Source: Chitinophagaceae bacterium
GTDB lineage: Bacteria > Bacteroidota > Bacteroidia > Chitinophagales > Chitinophagaceae
DNA: 64,000 nucleotides
NCBI GenBank assembly: GCA_003168265.1
Contig: PMSV01000024.1
Coordinates: 372,001 to 436,000, forward strand
Direction of reading: 5' to 3'
A program made the position numbers and the translations under genes. Position 1 is the first letter of the stretch. Every line of letters begins with the position of its first letter. The notes beneath the pieces were generated by a model that was not told the DNA's origin, ran no database searches, and was given only the letters and a program-made list of their open reading frames with translations. Shown here piece by piece: positions 7,657 through 18,200 of the stretch.

Positions 7657-9927
7657 ATGGCTGATTTTTTAATGCAAAAAGATATTCCTCTTCCAAAAAA
7701 AATATTCTCCAACAAATTATTGAAAAGATCTTATCTAAATCTGATTTTATCGCTTTTGATCCTGCCGGCATCCCTGAACCGGGTTTTGGCTCAGACCTCC
7801 TATCCCTTTAAAGTGGCCCAGGATCGCATGTTTTTTCACGATGAGATCGACCGGGAACAGAAACGTTACCAGAAATTGGAAAGCATTGTGCTGGTATCTC
7901 TGGATTCAGTAATGAAAATCAAGGTCCATGACGCGATCATCCTTAAAATAGATGACCTGCAGCAAAGGATCGAGGGGGACAGCAGCATGAATACCAACGT
8001 AAAGAAGCGGTATTTGCGCGGCCTCCAAGCCTTGGTGCGGGGCTTCAATGACTATGTGAACCGCAGGGATTTCCCGCCTTCGATGGCTCTCGCCCTGGTG
8101 GAAGCCTTCCGGAAAGCCATGGTTCTGGACAGAAAAAATGAAAGCATTGAGCCCATTGTGGAAGAATACTCCTATGGGGTAGGGGTAATCCTTGTCGATT
8201 GCTTTCTGCTTCCCTATGAAAATCAGGGGATCAGGCCCAGCCGTTATATCCTCTTGCGGAAATATTGCGGATTGCACCCTTCTGAAATTTTGAACCAATT
8301 GCAAAATCATCTTGACGCACCCTTTGCAGATAGCCTGATCATCGTAGCAGGGCATCGGGACCTGGGTCAATTATATGATTTTGCCTCCGCACATAATTCA
8401 CTGGGGGCCCGGATCAGGGAGAGCCAGGATACCCTGGTCCATGTGATCGGCCAGATGGCCAGCAGCCGGAGCGGCCAGCTCTATTTGCCCTTTCTCGACA
8501 ATCTTTTGAAAGGCCGGATAAGGATGGAAGACATCGACCGCGTGAAGGATGATGGAGTGGCTTATTACAAACTGCTGGTGAAAACCAGACTGGATTATGC
8601 CGCCCGCCTGCTTCCTCCACAAAGGGATACGGCCTTGGAAATGGATAAGCTGACCCAGATGCTTACAAATAAGGCCAGGGACGTATTCGTCAATATCATT
8701 AACGGGCTTCATGACAAACCGGATCCGGTTCGGTTCAAAGTGCTCGAACCGCTGAGCGCAGAGGAACTCTATTACCTCATCGTTCTTAGCGAGGATGTGA
8801 TATATACTTCCAGTTATGTACGCGGTGTTTACCCCGGGATCTTCCAGCGTATGAAGATTCCCCGCGGCGATAGCCTGATCATGTGGACCCATGGAGATTA
8901 TTTCCGCAAATTCATCAAAATGGCTGCAGCCTACAATACGCTGGATCAGTTTCTGGGAACCATGACTAAGGAAAATGGGTATACGGTGATGAAGGCCTTC
9001 GTGATCGGATTGGAAAAAGCCAGCGAAGAAGATGCCGTGGATGTGGCCGATTCCTATAGCAGCATATTCGAGAAAAATAAGTCCCTGGCCCGTTTTGTGC
9101 TCAATGCCGTAAAATGGAATTACAGCAGGAATCTTTCTGCGGGTAATCGAAAGGGTATTGTTATCTATAATTTGCTCCAGACCTTGTTCGAATCTGCTGA
9201 CAGTTCGAGCAAGGTCGACCTCTCGGAGAAGCTGGGAATTCCTCCAATTTATTCGGTGAACTACAATTCCCTGAAGGATTCGATGGGCCGGGTAGTTGAA
9301 CAGGCTTTTTTTTATGGCGGTGATGAGGATAAGGACGGCCTGGTCTCTTTTTCCGATTTTTTGGGCCTGTTTCGTGGAAAACCTGAATGGAAGATCACGG
9401 AAAATCCTCAGTGGGTAACGATCAATTCCACACGAGGAAAGCCGGTTTGGATTTTTGCAAACAAACCTCTTACAGGAGAAAACGATCCGGATGAAAATGC
9501 AACGGATGCGCTCGACGAATTCCTGGAAAAGAAAAATATGCACCCCGCGATTTATATTCACAGAGGACATAGCTACCATGTTTCTTCCACACTTAAAAGG
9601 CTTCGTGCCTCGGCCAAGATCGTGGTCCTGGGCTCATGCGGCGGTTATAATAGCCTGAGTGAGGTTTTAAAGATCAGCGATGATGCTCATATCATCTCTT
9701 CCAAACAGGTGGGCACCCGGACGGTCAACGAACCCATCCTGCAGGCGATCAACAACGATCTGATTTCAGGCAAGAATATCGATTGGCTGAATATGTGGAA
9801 GGACCTGGGTTATAAATTCCGCAATGACCCGGTCGCCAAAGACCGATTTGACGACTATATCCCGCCTTACAAAAACCTCGGCGCCATCTTCATAAAAGCA
9901 TACCGCCGGGCAATGGAACAACCCTAA
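7657..9927 (+). CDS. Secreted protein with EF-hand and possible clan CD cysteine-peptidase domain
   Basis: A 756-residue protein not assigned to a named family. The N-terminus is a signal peptide: basic residues, a leucine-rich core, then LAQ/TS as cleavage site near residue 46. The middle ~500 residues are helical with no motif I recognise. A calcium-type loop DEDKDGLVSFSD lies at 556-567. In the C-terminal ~150 residues, a hydrophobic strand ends in HRGH (635-638) and a second strand IVVLGSCGG carries C661. That layout, strand-HG and strand-x-C-G, is the hallmark of clan CD peptidases such as caspases and gingipains, but the assignment is inference. ATG at 7672 is an alternative start. The stop overlaps the convergent transporter gene. 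Confidence 0.7.
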   Translation: MADFLMQKDIPLPKKIFSNKLLKRSYLNLILSLLILPASLNRVLAQTSYPFKVAQDRMFFHDEIDREQKRYQKLESIVLVSLDSVMKIKVHDAIILKIDDLQQRIEGDSSMNTNVKKRYLRGLQALVRGFNDYVNRRDFPPSMALALVEAFRKAMVLDRKNESIEPIVEEYSYGVGVILVDCFLLPYENQGIRPSRYILLRKYCGLHPSEILNQLQNHLDAPFADSLIIVAGHRDLGQLYDFASAHNSLGARIRESQDTLVHVIGQMASSRSGQLYLPFLDNLLKGRIRMEDIDRVKDDGVAYYKLLVKTRLDYAARLLPPQRDTALEMDKLTQMLTNKARDVFVNIINGLHDKPDPVRFKVLEPLSAEELYYLIVLSEDVIYTSSYVRGVYPGIFQRMKIPRGDSLIMWTHGDYFRKFIKMAAAYNTLDQFLGTMTKENGYTVMKAFVIGLEKASEEDAVDVADSYSSIFEKNKSLARFVLNAVKWNYSRNLSAGNRKGIVIYNLLQTLFESADSSSKVDLSEKLGIPPIYSVNYNSLKDSMGRVVEQAFFYGGDEDKDGLVSFSDFLGLFRGKPEWKITENPQWVTINSTRGKPVWIFANKPLTGENDPDENATDALDEFLEKKNMHPAIYIHRGHSYHVSSTLKRLRASAKIVVLGSCGGYNSLSEVLKISDDAHIISSKQVGTRTVNEPILQAINNDLISGKNIDWLNMWKDLGYKFRNDPVAKDRFDDYIPPYKNLGAIFIKAYRRAMEQP

Positions 9928-11588
9928 TCTTCCGATGCCGTAGCCTCCACTACCACCTTGTTCAATCTCTTGGTAAGCGGGAATAACAATATGCCTGCTA
10001 CCAGGGCTGCAATGGCACTGATCGAAAAGAACAGGGCCTTGTTATCAAAATAATCCCAGAATCCGGCCATGATCCCGGATATCTTCGTCCCTAGCGAAGT
10101 CGTGATAAACCATCCGCCCATCATCAGGGCAGTAAGTCGTCGGGGCGCTACTTTGGATACCAGGGACAATCCAACCGGGCTCATGAATAGTTCGCTGATG
10201 GTGAATATGCCATAACTGGAAAAGATCCACCAGGAGGATACTTTATTCTGATAAACATTTGTAGAAAGGCAGGCGGCCACCATGATCAGGGAAGATAGTC
10301 CGGCAATGATGGTTCCCCATGCAAATTTGCTTGGAGTCGAGGGCTCCTTTCCACGGGCCCGCAAAAATCCAAATAAGCCAACGATAAAAGGCGTTAGCAC
10401 AACGATCCAGAAAGGATTGATCGATTGGTAAATCTCAGTGGATAATAATTTGAGGTCCTGACCTTCAGGCGGCCATTTGTCTTTTGGCAGGTTCTGGAAA
10501 TAAGGGTCGAGTCCCTGGTGGGTGATCACGCGGTCATGAGCGTCCGTTTTTGCCCGAAATTGTTCATCCATTACCGGAACGTCCTTTGGCTGTGTATTGA
10601 CCATTTGCATGAAATGGAAGGGCTGAACCACTTTTTCAAGACTCTGCGGCATTTTCCTGTCCGTGTAGGAATCCGCCCAAATGGTCAGGGAAGTGGCGTT
10701 CTGTCCATATATATTCCAGAAAATGATAGCTACTCCAAATAAAGTGAACAAGGTCCCCACCCTTCTTCTGTCAAAGGGGTTGGAACGCAACCAGATGCTG
10801 AAATAGAAGATGATGATCGGGATGCAGGCGAACACAAATGCATCGTTGGAATCCGAGCCCATCAGGTTTCCGGGGATATACCAGCCAATGATTCCTGCTA
10901 CGATGGCGGGAAGGAAAACATAGCTTACGATTTTCGAAATAGGCATATCTTCCTTTTGCATGGGTTTGATTATATCTGCCTTCCTGATATGTTTTTGTCC
11001 GCTGCTGAAGAAGATCAGGCCGAGAAGCATGCCGAATCCTGCGGCTGAGAAAGCCCACCCCCAGGAATAATTATTTCTCAGGTAAGCAGCCACGAAATTG
11101 CAGATGAATGCGCCGATATTGATGCCCATATAAAAAATATTATAGGCCACATCTTTTTTAGGTTTGAGTTCCTCCACATTATACATATTGCCGAGGAGGG
11201 TGCTGATATTGGGTTTGAAAAAACCATTGCCTACGATGACAAAACCTAGAGCCACATAGAGAGAAGGCCCGGTTCCCGGAATAGACATGAGAAAATAACC
11301 GATGGCCATTAATGTGCCTCCGAAATAAATGGCTTTCCGGTATCCGATATACCGGTCGGCGATCAGTCCGCCGATAAAGGGAGTAAGATAAATCAGCGCA
11401 ACATAAGTACCCACGATATCGGCGGCGAGCGCCGTATCCATTCCCCGGCCTCCATGGCTGACCGTATCATGCAGATAGAGAAAAAGAATGCCTACCATCA
11501 GGTAGTAGCCGAATCGCTCCCACATTTCGGTGAAGAACAAAACATATAATCCGCGAGGATGACCTTTTTTAACCGGATTTGGGACCAT
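9924..11588 (-). CDS. POT-family proton-dependent oligopeptide transporter
   Basis: A 554-residue major facilitator of the PTR2/POT family. Helix 1 carries the proton-coupling signature E-x-x-E-R-F-x-Y-Y (E21, E24, R25, YY28-29), preceded by HPRGLYVLFFTEMW. GNGFFKPNISTLLG and the later transmembrane segments fit the family. It is longer than E. coli DtpA-type proteins because of an extra hydrophilic loop (about residues 315-375) containing the PQSLEKV and DVPVMDEQ stretches, common in Bacteroidota members. Predicted to import di- and tripeptides with protons across the inner membrane. Its stop (CTA on the plus strand at 9924-9926) lies inside the end of the convergent gene. It is transcribed alone. 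Confidence 0.9.
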   Translation of the reverse strand: MVPNPVKKGHPRGLYVLFFTEMWERFGYYLMVGILFLYLHDTVSHGGRGMDTALAADIVGTYVALIYLTPFIGGLIADRYIGYRKAIYFGGTLMAIGYFLMSIPGTGPSLYVALGFVIVGNGFFKPNISTLLGNMYNVEELKPKKDVAYNIFYMGINIGAFICNFVAAYLRNNYSWGWAFSAAGFGMLLGLIFFSSGQKHIRKADIIKPMQKEDMPISKIVSYVFLPAIVAGIIGWYIPGNLMGSDSNDAFVFACIPIIIFYFSIWLRSNPFDRRRVGTLFTLFGVAIIFWNIYGQNATSLTIWADSYTDRKMPQSLEKVVQPFHFMQMVNTQPKDVPVMDEQFRAKTDAHDRVITHQGLDPYFQNLPKDKWPPEGQDLKLLSTEIYQSINPFWIVVLTPFIVGLFGFLRARGKEPSTPSKFAWGTIIAGLSSLIMVAACLSTNVYQNKVSSWWIFSSYGIFTISELFMSPVGLSLVSKVAPRRLTALMMGGWFITTSLGTKISGIMAGFWDYFDNKALFFSISAIAALVAGILLFPLTKRLNKVVVEATASED

Positions 11589-11746
11589 GGAAATGGATGT
11601 TTGGGGTTTAGAAAATATTCAAAACAATCACGTAAAGTAATGAATAATTCGATATGTGATAAAGCCGCCAGGCTTTTATTGCCGATTGTAAAAATGATTT
11701 TAGTATATGCTGCTGAATGCTCAATTTCGGGTCTGAAACTGAACCG

Positions 11747-13027
11747 ATGAATATTCTACTGCTTGGTTCAGGCGGGCGCGAACACGCTTTAGCCTGGAAA
11801 TTGAATCAAAGTGTGTGGACCAACCCGCTCTATATTGCCCCGGGAAACGCGGGCACCTCCCAATGTGGATTCAATGTCGATTTGGATATAAACGATTTTG
11901 AAGCGATCGGTAAATTCTGTGAAAAAAAACAGATTGAGATGATAGTAGTAGGCCCTGAAGAACCGCTGGTGAAGGGTCTGGGTGATTATTTTAAATCCAA
12001 ACTTTCGCTGGAAAAAATATATTTTATCGGGCCTTCTGCAGATGGAGCCCGCCTCGAAGGGAGCAAGGCCTTCGCCAAATCCTTCATGCTGAATCATGGC
12101 ATTCCAACCGCCGGATACAAGGAATTTACGATCGATAATTACGAAGAAGGAGTGGAATGGCTCAAGAGCAGTGAACTACCCATCGTCCTAAAAGCCGATG
12201 GCCTGGCAGCCGGAAAAGGCGTCGTCATTTGCCAGAGCCAGGTAGAGGCGATTGCAGAATTCGAGCTCATGATACATCGGTCCAAATTCGGGGATGCCAG
12301 CAAAAAAGTCGTAGTGGAAGAATTCCTGGAAGGCATCGAATTGAGCGTCTTTATCCTCACCGATGGAAAGAACTATATCCTTCTTCCGGAAGCAAAGGAT
12401 TACAAGCGCATCGGTGAGGGGGATAAAGGTCTCAATACGGGCGGTATGGGAGCCGTCAGCCCGGTGCCCTTTGCCAGCCCTTCCTTCATGAAAAAAGTCG
12501 AAGAGCGTATTATTAAGCCGACCGTAAATGGACTGGCCAAAGAAGGCATCGACTATAAAGGCTTTATTTTCTTTGGCCTTATAAAGGTCAAAGAGGAGCC
12601 CTATCTGATCGAATACAATTGTCGCTTAGGAGACCCTGAAACGGAAGTCATTCTGCCGAGATTGGAGAACGACCTCGTAGGCCTCTTCATCAGCGCATGC
12701 AACCAGGAATTGGACCAGGTAAGGATCGCTGTGGATGAACGTATTGCCGTCACCGTCGTGGCTGTGAGTGAAGGCTATCCCAGCGCTTATGAAAAGGGCC
12801 ATATTATCGAAGGTCTCGAAGTCCCCGTTGCCAAGGACAGCCTGGTATTCCATTCAGGCACGAGGCCCGAAGGGTCAGATGTCCTCACAAATGGCGGCCG
12901 TGTCCTCTGTGTCACCTCTTTTGCCGAAACGGTTTACGAAGCCGTGGAAAAATCAAGGGATGTCCTGGAAGGTATCTATTATGAAGGAATTTACTTCCGC
13001 CGCGACATTGGTCACGAATTCCTTTGA
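11747..13027 (+). CDS. purD: Phosphoribosylamine-glycine ligase (GARS)
   Basis: A 426-residue ATP-grasp enzyme catalysing step 2 of purine synthesis: phosphoribosylamine + glycine + ATP to GAR. GSGGREHALAW at residues 6-16 is the PurD N-terminal signature. KADGLAAGKGV binds ATP, GLNTGGMGAVSP and YNCRLGDPETEV complete the active site. The reading frame extends 30 bases upstream to another ATG (11717), but the family starts at MNILLLGSGGRE, so 11747 is chosen. No other pur genes adjoin it. A hairpin (AAAGCC/GGCTTT, 11661-11676) lies in the divergent upstream gap. Confidence 0.95.
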   Translation: MNILLLGSGGREHALAWKLNQSVWTNPLYIAPGNAGTSQCGFNVDLDINDFEAIGKFCEKKQIEMIVVGPEEPLVKGLGDYFKSKLSLEKIYFIGPSADGARLEGSKAFAKSFMLNHGIPTAGYKEFTIDNYEEGVEWLKSSELPIVLKADGLAAGKGVVICQSQVEAIAEFELMIHRSKFGDASKKVVVEEFLEGIELSVFILTDGKNYILLPEAKDYKRIGEGDKGLNTGGMGAVSPVPFASPSFMKKVEERIIKPTVNGLAKEGIDYKGFIFFGLIKVKEEPYLIEYNCRLGDPETEVILPRLENDLVGLFISACNQELDQVRIAVDERIAVTVVAVSEGYPSAYEKGHIIEGLEVPVAKDSLVFHSGTRPEGSDVLTNGGRVLCVTSFAETVYEAVEKSRDVLEGIYYEGIYFRRDIGHEFL

Positions 13028-13112
13028 CGGATCGCACAATTGGCCGAATTTTTCTCATTGATCACTTCGATTTTGCCACTCATCCAGAACTTAGACCCCG
13101 GCAAAAAAAATT

Positions 13113-13128
13113 CAGACAAACCTGTCTG
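13113..13128. promoter_or_regulatory. Inverted repeat, likely TetR operator
   Basis: CAGACA-AACC-TGTCTG is a perfect 6+6 inverted repeat ending 8 bases before the -7 box and 20 bases before the start of the TetR-family gene. Its place in the promoter suggests autorepression and perhaps control of the efflux genes behind it. Binding is inferred, not seen. Confidence 0.5.
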
Positions 13129-13135
13129 GCTGTAA

Positions 13136-13143
13136 TATTTTTG
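13136..13143 (+). promoter_or_regulatory. Bacteroidota -7 box (TATTTTTG)
   Basis: Matches TAnnTTTG, with only 4 bases between the box and the ATG at 13148. Transcription would then begin at or next to the start codon, giving a leaderless mRNA. Confidence 0.5.
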
Positions 13144-13147
13144 CGCC

Positions 13148-13711
13148 ATGATTTCCACAGACCATTCCGTTAAGGAGCAGATTGTTTCCACTGCGGACCG
13201 GTTATTTTACAGGCAGGGATACAACCTCACAGGGATCAATCAAATCATCGAAGAAGCAGGAGTGGCTAAAGCCAGTCTTTACTATCATTTTCCCTCCAAA
13301 GAAGACTTATGCGTCGCCTATCTTAAACGCCGCTATGAAAAATGGTCTTCCATGCTCTCCCGCTATCTGGAAGGAGTTTCCGACCCCGCGAAGGCCATTG
13401 TCCGCTGCTTCGAATGCAGGTCCGAATATTTGATCTCCAATGATTTCAGCGGATGCAGTTATATCCGGATCATCGCCGAAATGCCACAGCGCAGCGATAA
13501 GATCAATCAGCAGGCGGTGCTCAACAAGGAAAAGCAACACCAGTTTTTCATAGACCAGGTGAAAAGAATGAAAGATATTCCCTCAGACAATGTGCTTGAT
13601 TTGGCCAATACCATTTATCTTTTATTCGACGGGGCCACGGTGCAGAGCCAGGTTTACCGCAATGTTTTACCTATCGAAAATGCGATCCGGGCATTGCAGA
13701 AATTAATCTGA
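13148..13711 (+). CDS. TetR/AcrR-family transcriptional repressor
   Basis: A 187-residue protein. The N-terminal helix-turn-helix (about 8-55) has the family pattern ADRLFYRQGYNLTGINQI followed by AGVAKASLYYHFPSKEDL. The C-terminal ligand-binding domain is all-helical and contains several cysteines (residues near 80-105). It begins 46 bases before the TolC gene of an RND efflux system, so repression of that system until an inducer binds is the natural reading. An inverted repeat in its own promoter supports autoregulation. Inducer unknown. Confidence 0.85.
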   Translation: MISTDHSVKEQIVSTADRLFYRQGYNLTGINQIIEEAGVAKASLYYHFPSKEDLCVAYLKRRYEKWSSMLSRYLEGVSDPAKAIVRCFECRSEYLISNDFSGCSYIRIIAEMPQRSDKINQQAVLNKEKQHQFFIDQVKRMKDIPSDNVLDLANTIYLLFDGATVQSQVYRNVLPIENAIRALQKLI

Positions 13712-13757
13712 TATTGTACGATTAATATGCCATAGAACAATTTGAGATAAGAATAAG

Positions 13758-15167
13758 ATGAACAACTATTCATTGAAGAAAAAGCTGTTTTTTTTTGCAG
13801 CCTTTTTTATTAAAGTCATTATTGCACAAGCCCAACCGCTTTCCCTGAGCATGACGGACGCCATTCATAGGGGGCTGACCAATTACCAAAGCATATTGGC
13901 TAAAAGAAATCTGGTAAATGCCTCTACTGCCCTGGTGCAAAATGCACGTAACCAATACCTGCCGGATGTAACTGCTTCCATTCAGCAGGCCTATGGCACG
14001 GTCAATGGGCAGTTCGGCGTCTACAGTTCTTATTCAGGCTTTAGTACGCTTGCCACTTCGGGTCCAACCTCCCCTTCACAAAACTGGAGCGCGGCTTTTG
14101 GATCGATCTACCTGCTAAATACCAATTGGGAATTCGTGACTTTCGGCCGTTTGCAATCAAGGATTGATGAAGCCTACAAACAATTGCTCCTGGATTCTGC
14201 CGACCTTACTCAGGAAAAATTCGTGCAGGGGGTGAAAATTGCAGGGGCCTATCTGAATCTGCTGATCTCCCAACGTTTTATCAAAGATGCACAGTCCAAT
14301 CTGGACAGGACGGTATTCGTGCAGAAGACGGTCAGGGCCCGTACGCAATCCGGATTGAATGCAGGAGTCGATTCTTCAATTGCAAACGCAGAGGTTTCTT
14401 CTGCAAGACTCGCATTGATTCAGGCGGTCAATGTGGAACAGCAACAGCGGGTGCAGCTTTGCCAGCTCATCAATATAGCGCCGGGCGAACTTAGCCTGGA
14501 CAGCAGTTTTTTTGAGCATTCTCCCGGAACTTTCAGCACCAGTTTTCAGGTGGCTAACAATCCGCAGGTTCAATACTTCAAGAGTCGGATCGATTTGAGT
14601 ACTTCAACTGAAAAATTACTTCAAAAAAGTATCAATCCGGGCTTGAATGTCTTTGGAACCTTTCAGGGTAAGGGCACCGGATTTGATTACAATTATTCTG
14701 CTCAGAATCCTTATGATTATTCGAAGAACTATTTTGACGGGGTTAATCCCAACCGCTATAATTACCTTCTCGGTATCGGCCTTGGCTGGAATATCATAAG
14801 CATGGCTAAGATCAGGCAGCAGGTGAAGGCGCAGGAATTTGTGACAGAGGCTTTTCGGAATCAATATGACCTGATCAGTACTCAGCTCAGGGATCAGTTG
14901 ATCCTGAGCGACGAGCAAATCGACAATGCATTGAAGAGCCTGCTGGAAGTGCCCATCGAATACAAAGCTGCTTCCGATGCCTATCTTCAAAAGACGGTCC
15001 TTTATAAGAACGGACTTTCCAATATCGTGGATGTGCAGCAGGCTTTGTATAACCTGAACAAGGCGGAGATTGATCTGAGCGTGGCCTATATCAATATCTG
15101 GCAGGCCTTGCTTCTTAAATCGGCTGCATCGGGTGATTTTGATTTATTTGTTAAGCAGGTGAAATGA
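13758..15167 (+). CDS. TolC-family outer membrane efflux protein
   Basis: A 469-residue outer membrane factor. A signal peptide (KKKLFFFAAFFIKVIIAQAQ) gives a mature N-terminus near residue 26. Two OEP repeats follow with long coiled helices, including NARNQYLPDVTAS in the first and GLSNIVDVQQALYNLNKAE in the second, both typical of the TolC duplicated fold. It forms the trimeric exit duct for the RND pump encoded next. Gene order here is TetR-TolC-RND-adaptor, so the adaptor is last rather than first, a frequent variation in Bacteroidota. Confidence 0.88.
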   Translation: MNNYSLKKKLFFFAAFFIKVIIAQAQPLSLSMTDAIHRGLTNYQSILAKRNLVNASTALVQNARNQYLPDVTASIQQAYGTVNGQFGVYSSYSGFSTLATSGPTSPSQNWSAAFGSIYLLNTNWEFVTFGRLQSRIDEAYKQLLLDSADLTQEKFVQGVKIAGAYLNLLISQRFIKDAQSNLDRTVFVQKTVRARTQSGLNAGVDSSIANAEVSSARLALIQAVNVEQQQRVQLCQLINIAPGELSLDSSFFEHSPGTFSTSFQVANNPQVQYFKSRIDLSTSTEKLLQKSINPGLNVFGTFQGKGTGFDYNYSAQNPYDYSKNYFDGVNPNRYNYLLGIGLGWNIISMAKIRQQVKAQEFVTEAFRNQYDLISTQLRDQLILSDEQIDNALKSLLEVPIEYKAASDAYLQKTVLYKNGLSNIVDVQQALYNLNKAEIDLSVAYINIWQALLLKSAASGDFDLFVKQVK

Positions 15168-15242
15168 TCCTTCCGGCGCCGGGGGATATATTATGCCTGT
15201 TTTTCTTACAATTCCCCGGGACCGGATTTAAAACTTTCAAAT

Positions 15243-18200
15243 ATGAATTTGATCAGAGCGGCATTAAGAAGACCCATTACCATACTTGTTCTCGTAGCGG
15301 GATTATTCTTCTTTGGGGTGAAGGCGGTTCTTACTGCCAAGATCGATATTTTCCCCGCCATGGACCTGCCTGTAATCTATCTTTCTCATCCTTACGGCGG
15401 TTTTACTCCCGACCAGATGGAAGGCTATTTTGGAAAGAACTATGTGAACCTCATGCTCTATGTATCCGGTGTAAAAAGCATCGAGACAAGGAATATACAG
15501 GGATTGACCCTAATGAAGCTCACTTTTTATGAAGGGACGAATATGGCCCAGGCTGCCGCAGAGGTTTCGGCATTCAGCAACCGCGCCCAGACCATTTTTC
15601 CACCGGGCAGCAATCCTCCCTTTATCATCCGTTTTGATGCCTCCACTCTCCCTGTCGGACAACTGATCCTGAGCAGTTCAAAAAGAAACAACAATGAATT
15701 ACAGGACCTCGGCAATGTATATGTACGTGCTGGTTTTTCTTCCATTCCGGGTCTTGTATCCCCTGCACCTTTCGGAGGGAATGCCCGCACCATTGTGATC
15801 AAAGCGGACCCCGAACTCATGCGGGAACATCATATTACCCCGGATCAGCTAGTGACTGCGCTGAGGATCAATAACCAGGCCACTCCGGCGGGAGTGGTGA
15901 GGATCGGGGATAAGAACTATTTCACGCCGGCCAACACCAACATCAAAGATGTTAAGGACTTTGGAAATATTCCGCTCTACACAGGCGGGGTGCAAAACCT
16001 TTATTTAAAAGATGTCGCTACCGTGGAGGATGCTGCCGACATAACTACAGGCTTCGTGTTGGTTAACGGGAAGCGTTCGGTTTACATGCCTATTACCAAA
16101 TCTGCTGCCGCTTCTACCTGGGAAGTGGTCCAAAACCTGAAGAAGGCCATTCCGCGTTTTCAGTCCATCTTGCCTGAGGATGTAAAACTGACTTATGAAT
16201 TCGATCAATCCGTTTACGTTATCAATTCGGTCAAGAACCTGCTCACGGAAGGGGCAATAGGCGCTCTTCTGACCGGCCTCATGGTTTTGCTTTTTCTTGG
16301 TGATGCACGCGGGGCGCTGATCGTGATCCTGACCATTCCAACCTGTATTATTTCGGGGGTTCTCTTTCTCACACTCTTTAATCAAACCATCAATATCATG
16401 ACCCTTAGCGGTCTGGCCCTTGCAATCGGGATATTGGTGGACGAGAGTACGGTGACGATTGAAAATATCCATCAGCATATGGATATGGGCAAACCCAAGG
16501 CATTGGCTATCTGGGATGCCTGTAAGGAAATTGCCTTTTCAAAGCTGCTGATCCTTTTTTGCATCCTTGCCGTTTTTGCGCCGGCCTTTACGATGGGAGG
16601 CATACCGGGTTCCCTCTTCCTGCCGCTTTCCCTTGCCATCGGATTTTCTATGATCACTTCCTATCTGATGGCCCAGACCCTGGTGCCAGTTCTCTCGAAC
16701 TGGCTCATGAAAGAACACCACCCTTCAGATAAAAAACAGAACGCTCCCGCGGGAAGCCACCTCAAAAACCGGACTCCTGACGATCTGGCATTCATCGAAT
16801 CGGGCATTTCAAAAGAATCCGAACAGGATACCTGGCAGCAGCGCGACAAACTTATATCCAAACATCAGAAAAAAAGAAAGAAGATCTCAGGCTTCGACAA
16901 ATTCAAACTGCTCTATGGCCGCCAGATGAACAGGTTCATGCCCTTCAGGCGCATCATCGTCTGGGTTTATATTGCAGGCGGTCTGGGTATTGCCTGGCTG
17001 CTCCTGAACAGGATCGGCCGAGACGTATTGCCCAAATCCAATGTCAGTCAGTTCCAGGTCCGCATGCGGGATGAAGACGGAACCCGCATAGAAAAGACGG
17101 AAAAGGATGTGCTCAGAGCCCTGGAAGTTTTGAATGAAATGGTAGGTAAGGAAAATATTTCCATCACTTCGGCCATGGTGGGTATGCATGGTTCCACTTT
17201 TTCTACGAATCCCATTTACCTGTTCATGGCGGGCCCACAGGAAGCGGTTCTTCAGGTTGCCCTGAAAGAAGGGTACAAGACGAATATGGATGAGCTCAAA
17301 GACCGTTTCCGGGAAAAAATAAAAGAAGCCCTGCCCAACGTAAAACTCTCCTTCGAACCCATAGAATTGACAGATAAGATCCTTAGCCAGGGATCTCCGA
17401 CGCCTATAGAAGTGAAGATCATCGGAAAAGACAAGAAACAGAACGAGCAATTCGCTTACAAGATCATTGACAAACTGAGTCAGATTTCTTATCTGCGGGA
17501 TGTGCAGTTGGGACAGGCAATCCATTATCCATCCATCAATGTGAATATTGACCGGGTAAGGGCTGCCCAGCTCGGCACCAATGTAAATGACATTGCACGT
17601 TCCATAGTGGCGGCAACTTCCTCTTCACGTTTTACGGAAAAAAATATATGGCTCGATCAGAAGATCAGCCTGGGTTATAACGTTCAGGTTGAAGTGCCGG
17701 AAAATGAAATGACCAGCATACAGGATGTGAGCGAGATCCCGGTGAATCCTGACCAGGCCAGGCCCGTCCTCGGTGACGTGGCGACGATCAGCCTGGACAG
17801 CATGTATGGAGAGGATGATAATATCGGCGCCGTGCCTGTATTGTCGGTCACTGCCAATATTTATAAAAAAGACCTGGGAACGGCAACCCGCGACGTCAAC
17901 CGCTCAATCGAATCCCTCGGTACCCTTCCGCGCGGTTTGACAGTGGAAACCCGGGGCCTCACCCAGGTCCTGACCGAAACCCTTGACAGCCTTCAATCCG
18001 GGTTGATCGTGGCCATTGTGGTGATCTTCCTGATGCTTGCTGCGAACTTCCAGTCCTTTAAGGTTTCACTGGTTGTGCTATGTACAGTGCCGGCTGTACT
18101 CGTTGGTTCCCTGGGTTTGTTAATCCTTACAGATTCCACGCTGAACCTGCAGTCTTATATGGGTATCATTATGTCGGTGGGTGTCTCGATATCCAATTCT

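Noticed and set aside
7407-7715. 102-codon minus-strand frame upstream of the PhoB-like gene
   Set aside because: It overlaps both the regulator start and the start of the secreted protein gene; no domain and no plausible start signal.
8398-9579. 393-codon open frame on the minus strand opposite the 756-residue secreted protein gene
   Set aside because: It lies wholly inside a convincing plus-strand gene with signal peptide and motifs. Its protein has no domain and reads as a codon-bias shadow.
11661-11676. AAAGCC-GCCA-GGCTTT hairpin upstream of purD
   Set aside because: It lies between divergent genes, with no gene ending there and only a short T-run. It may be an operator, but there is no support.
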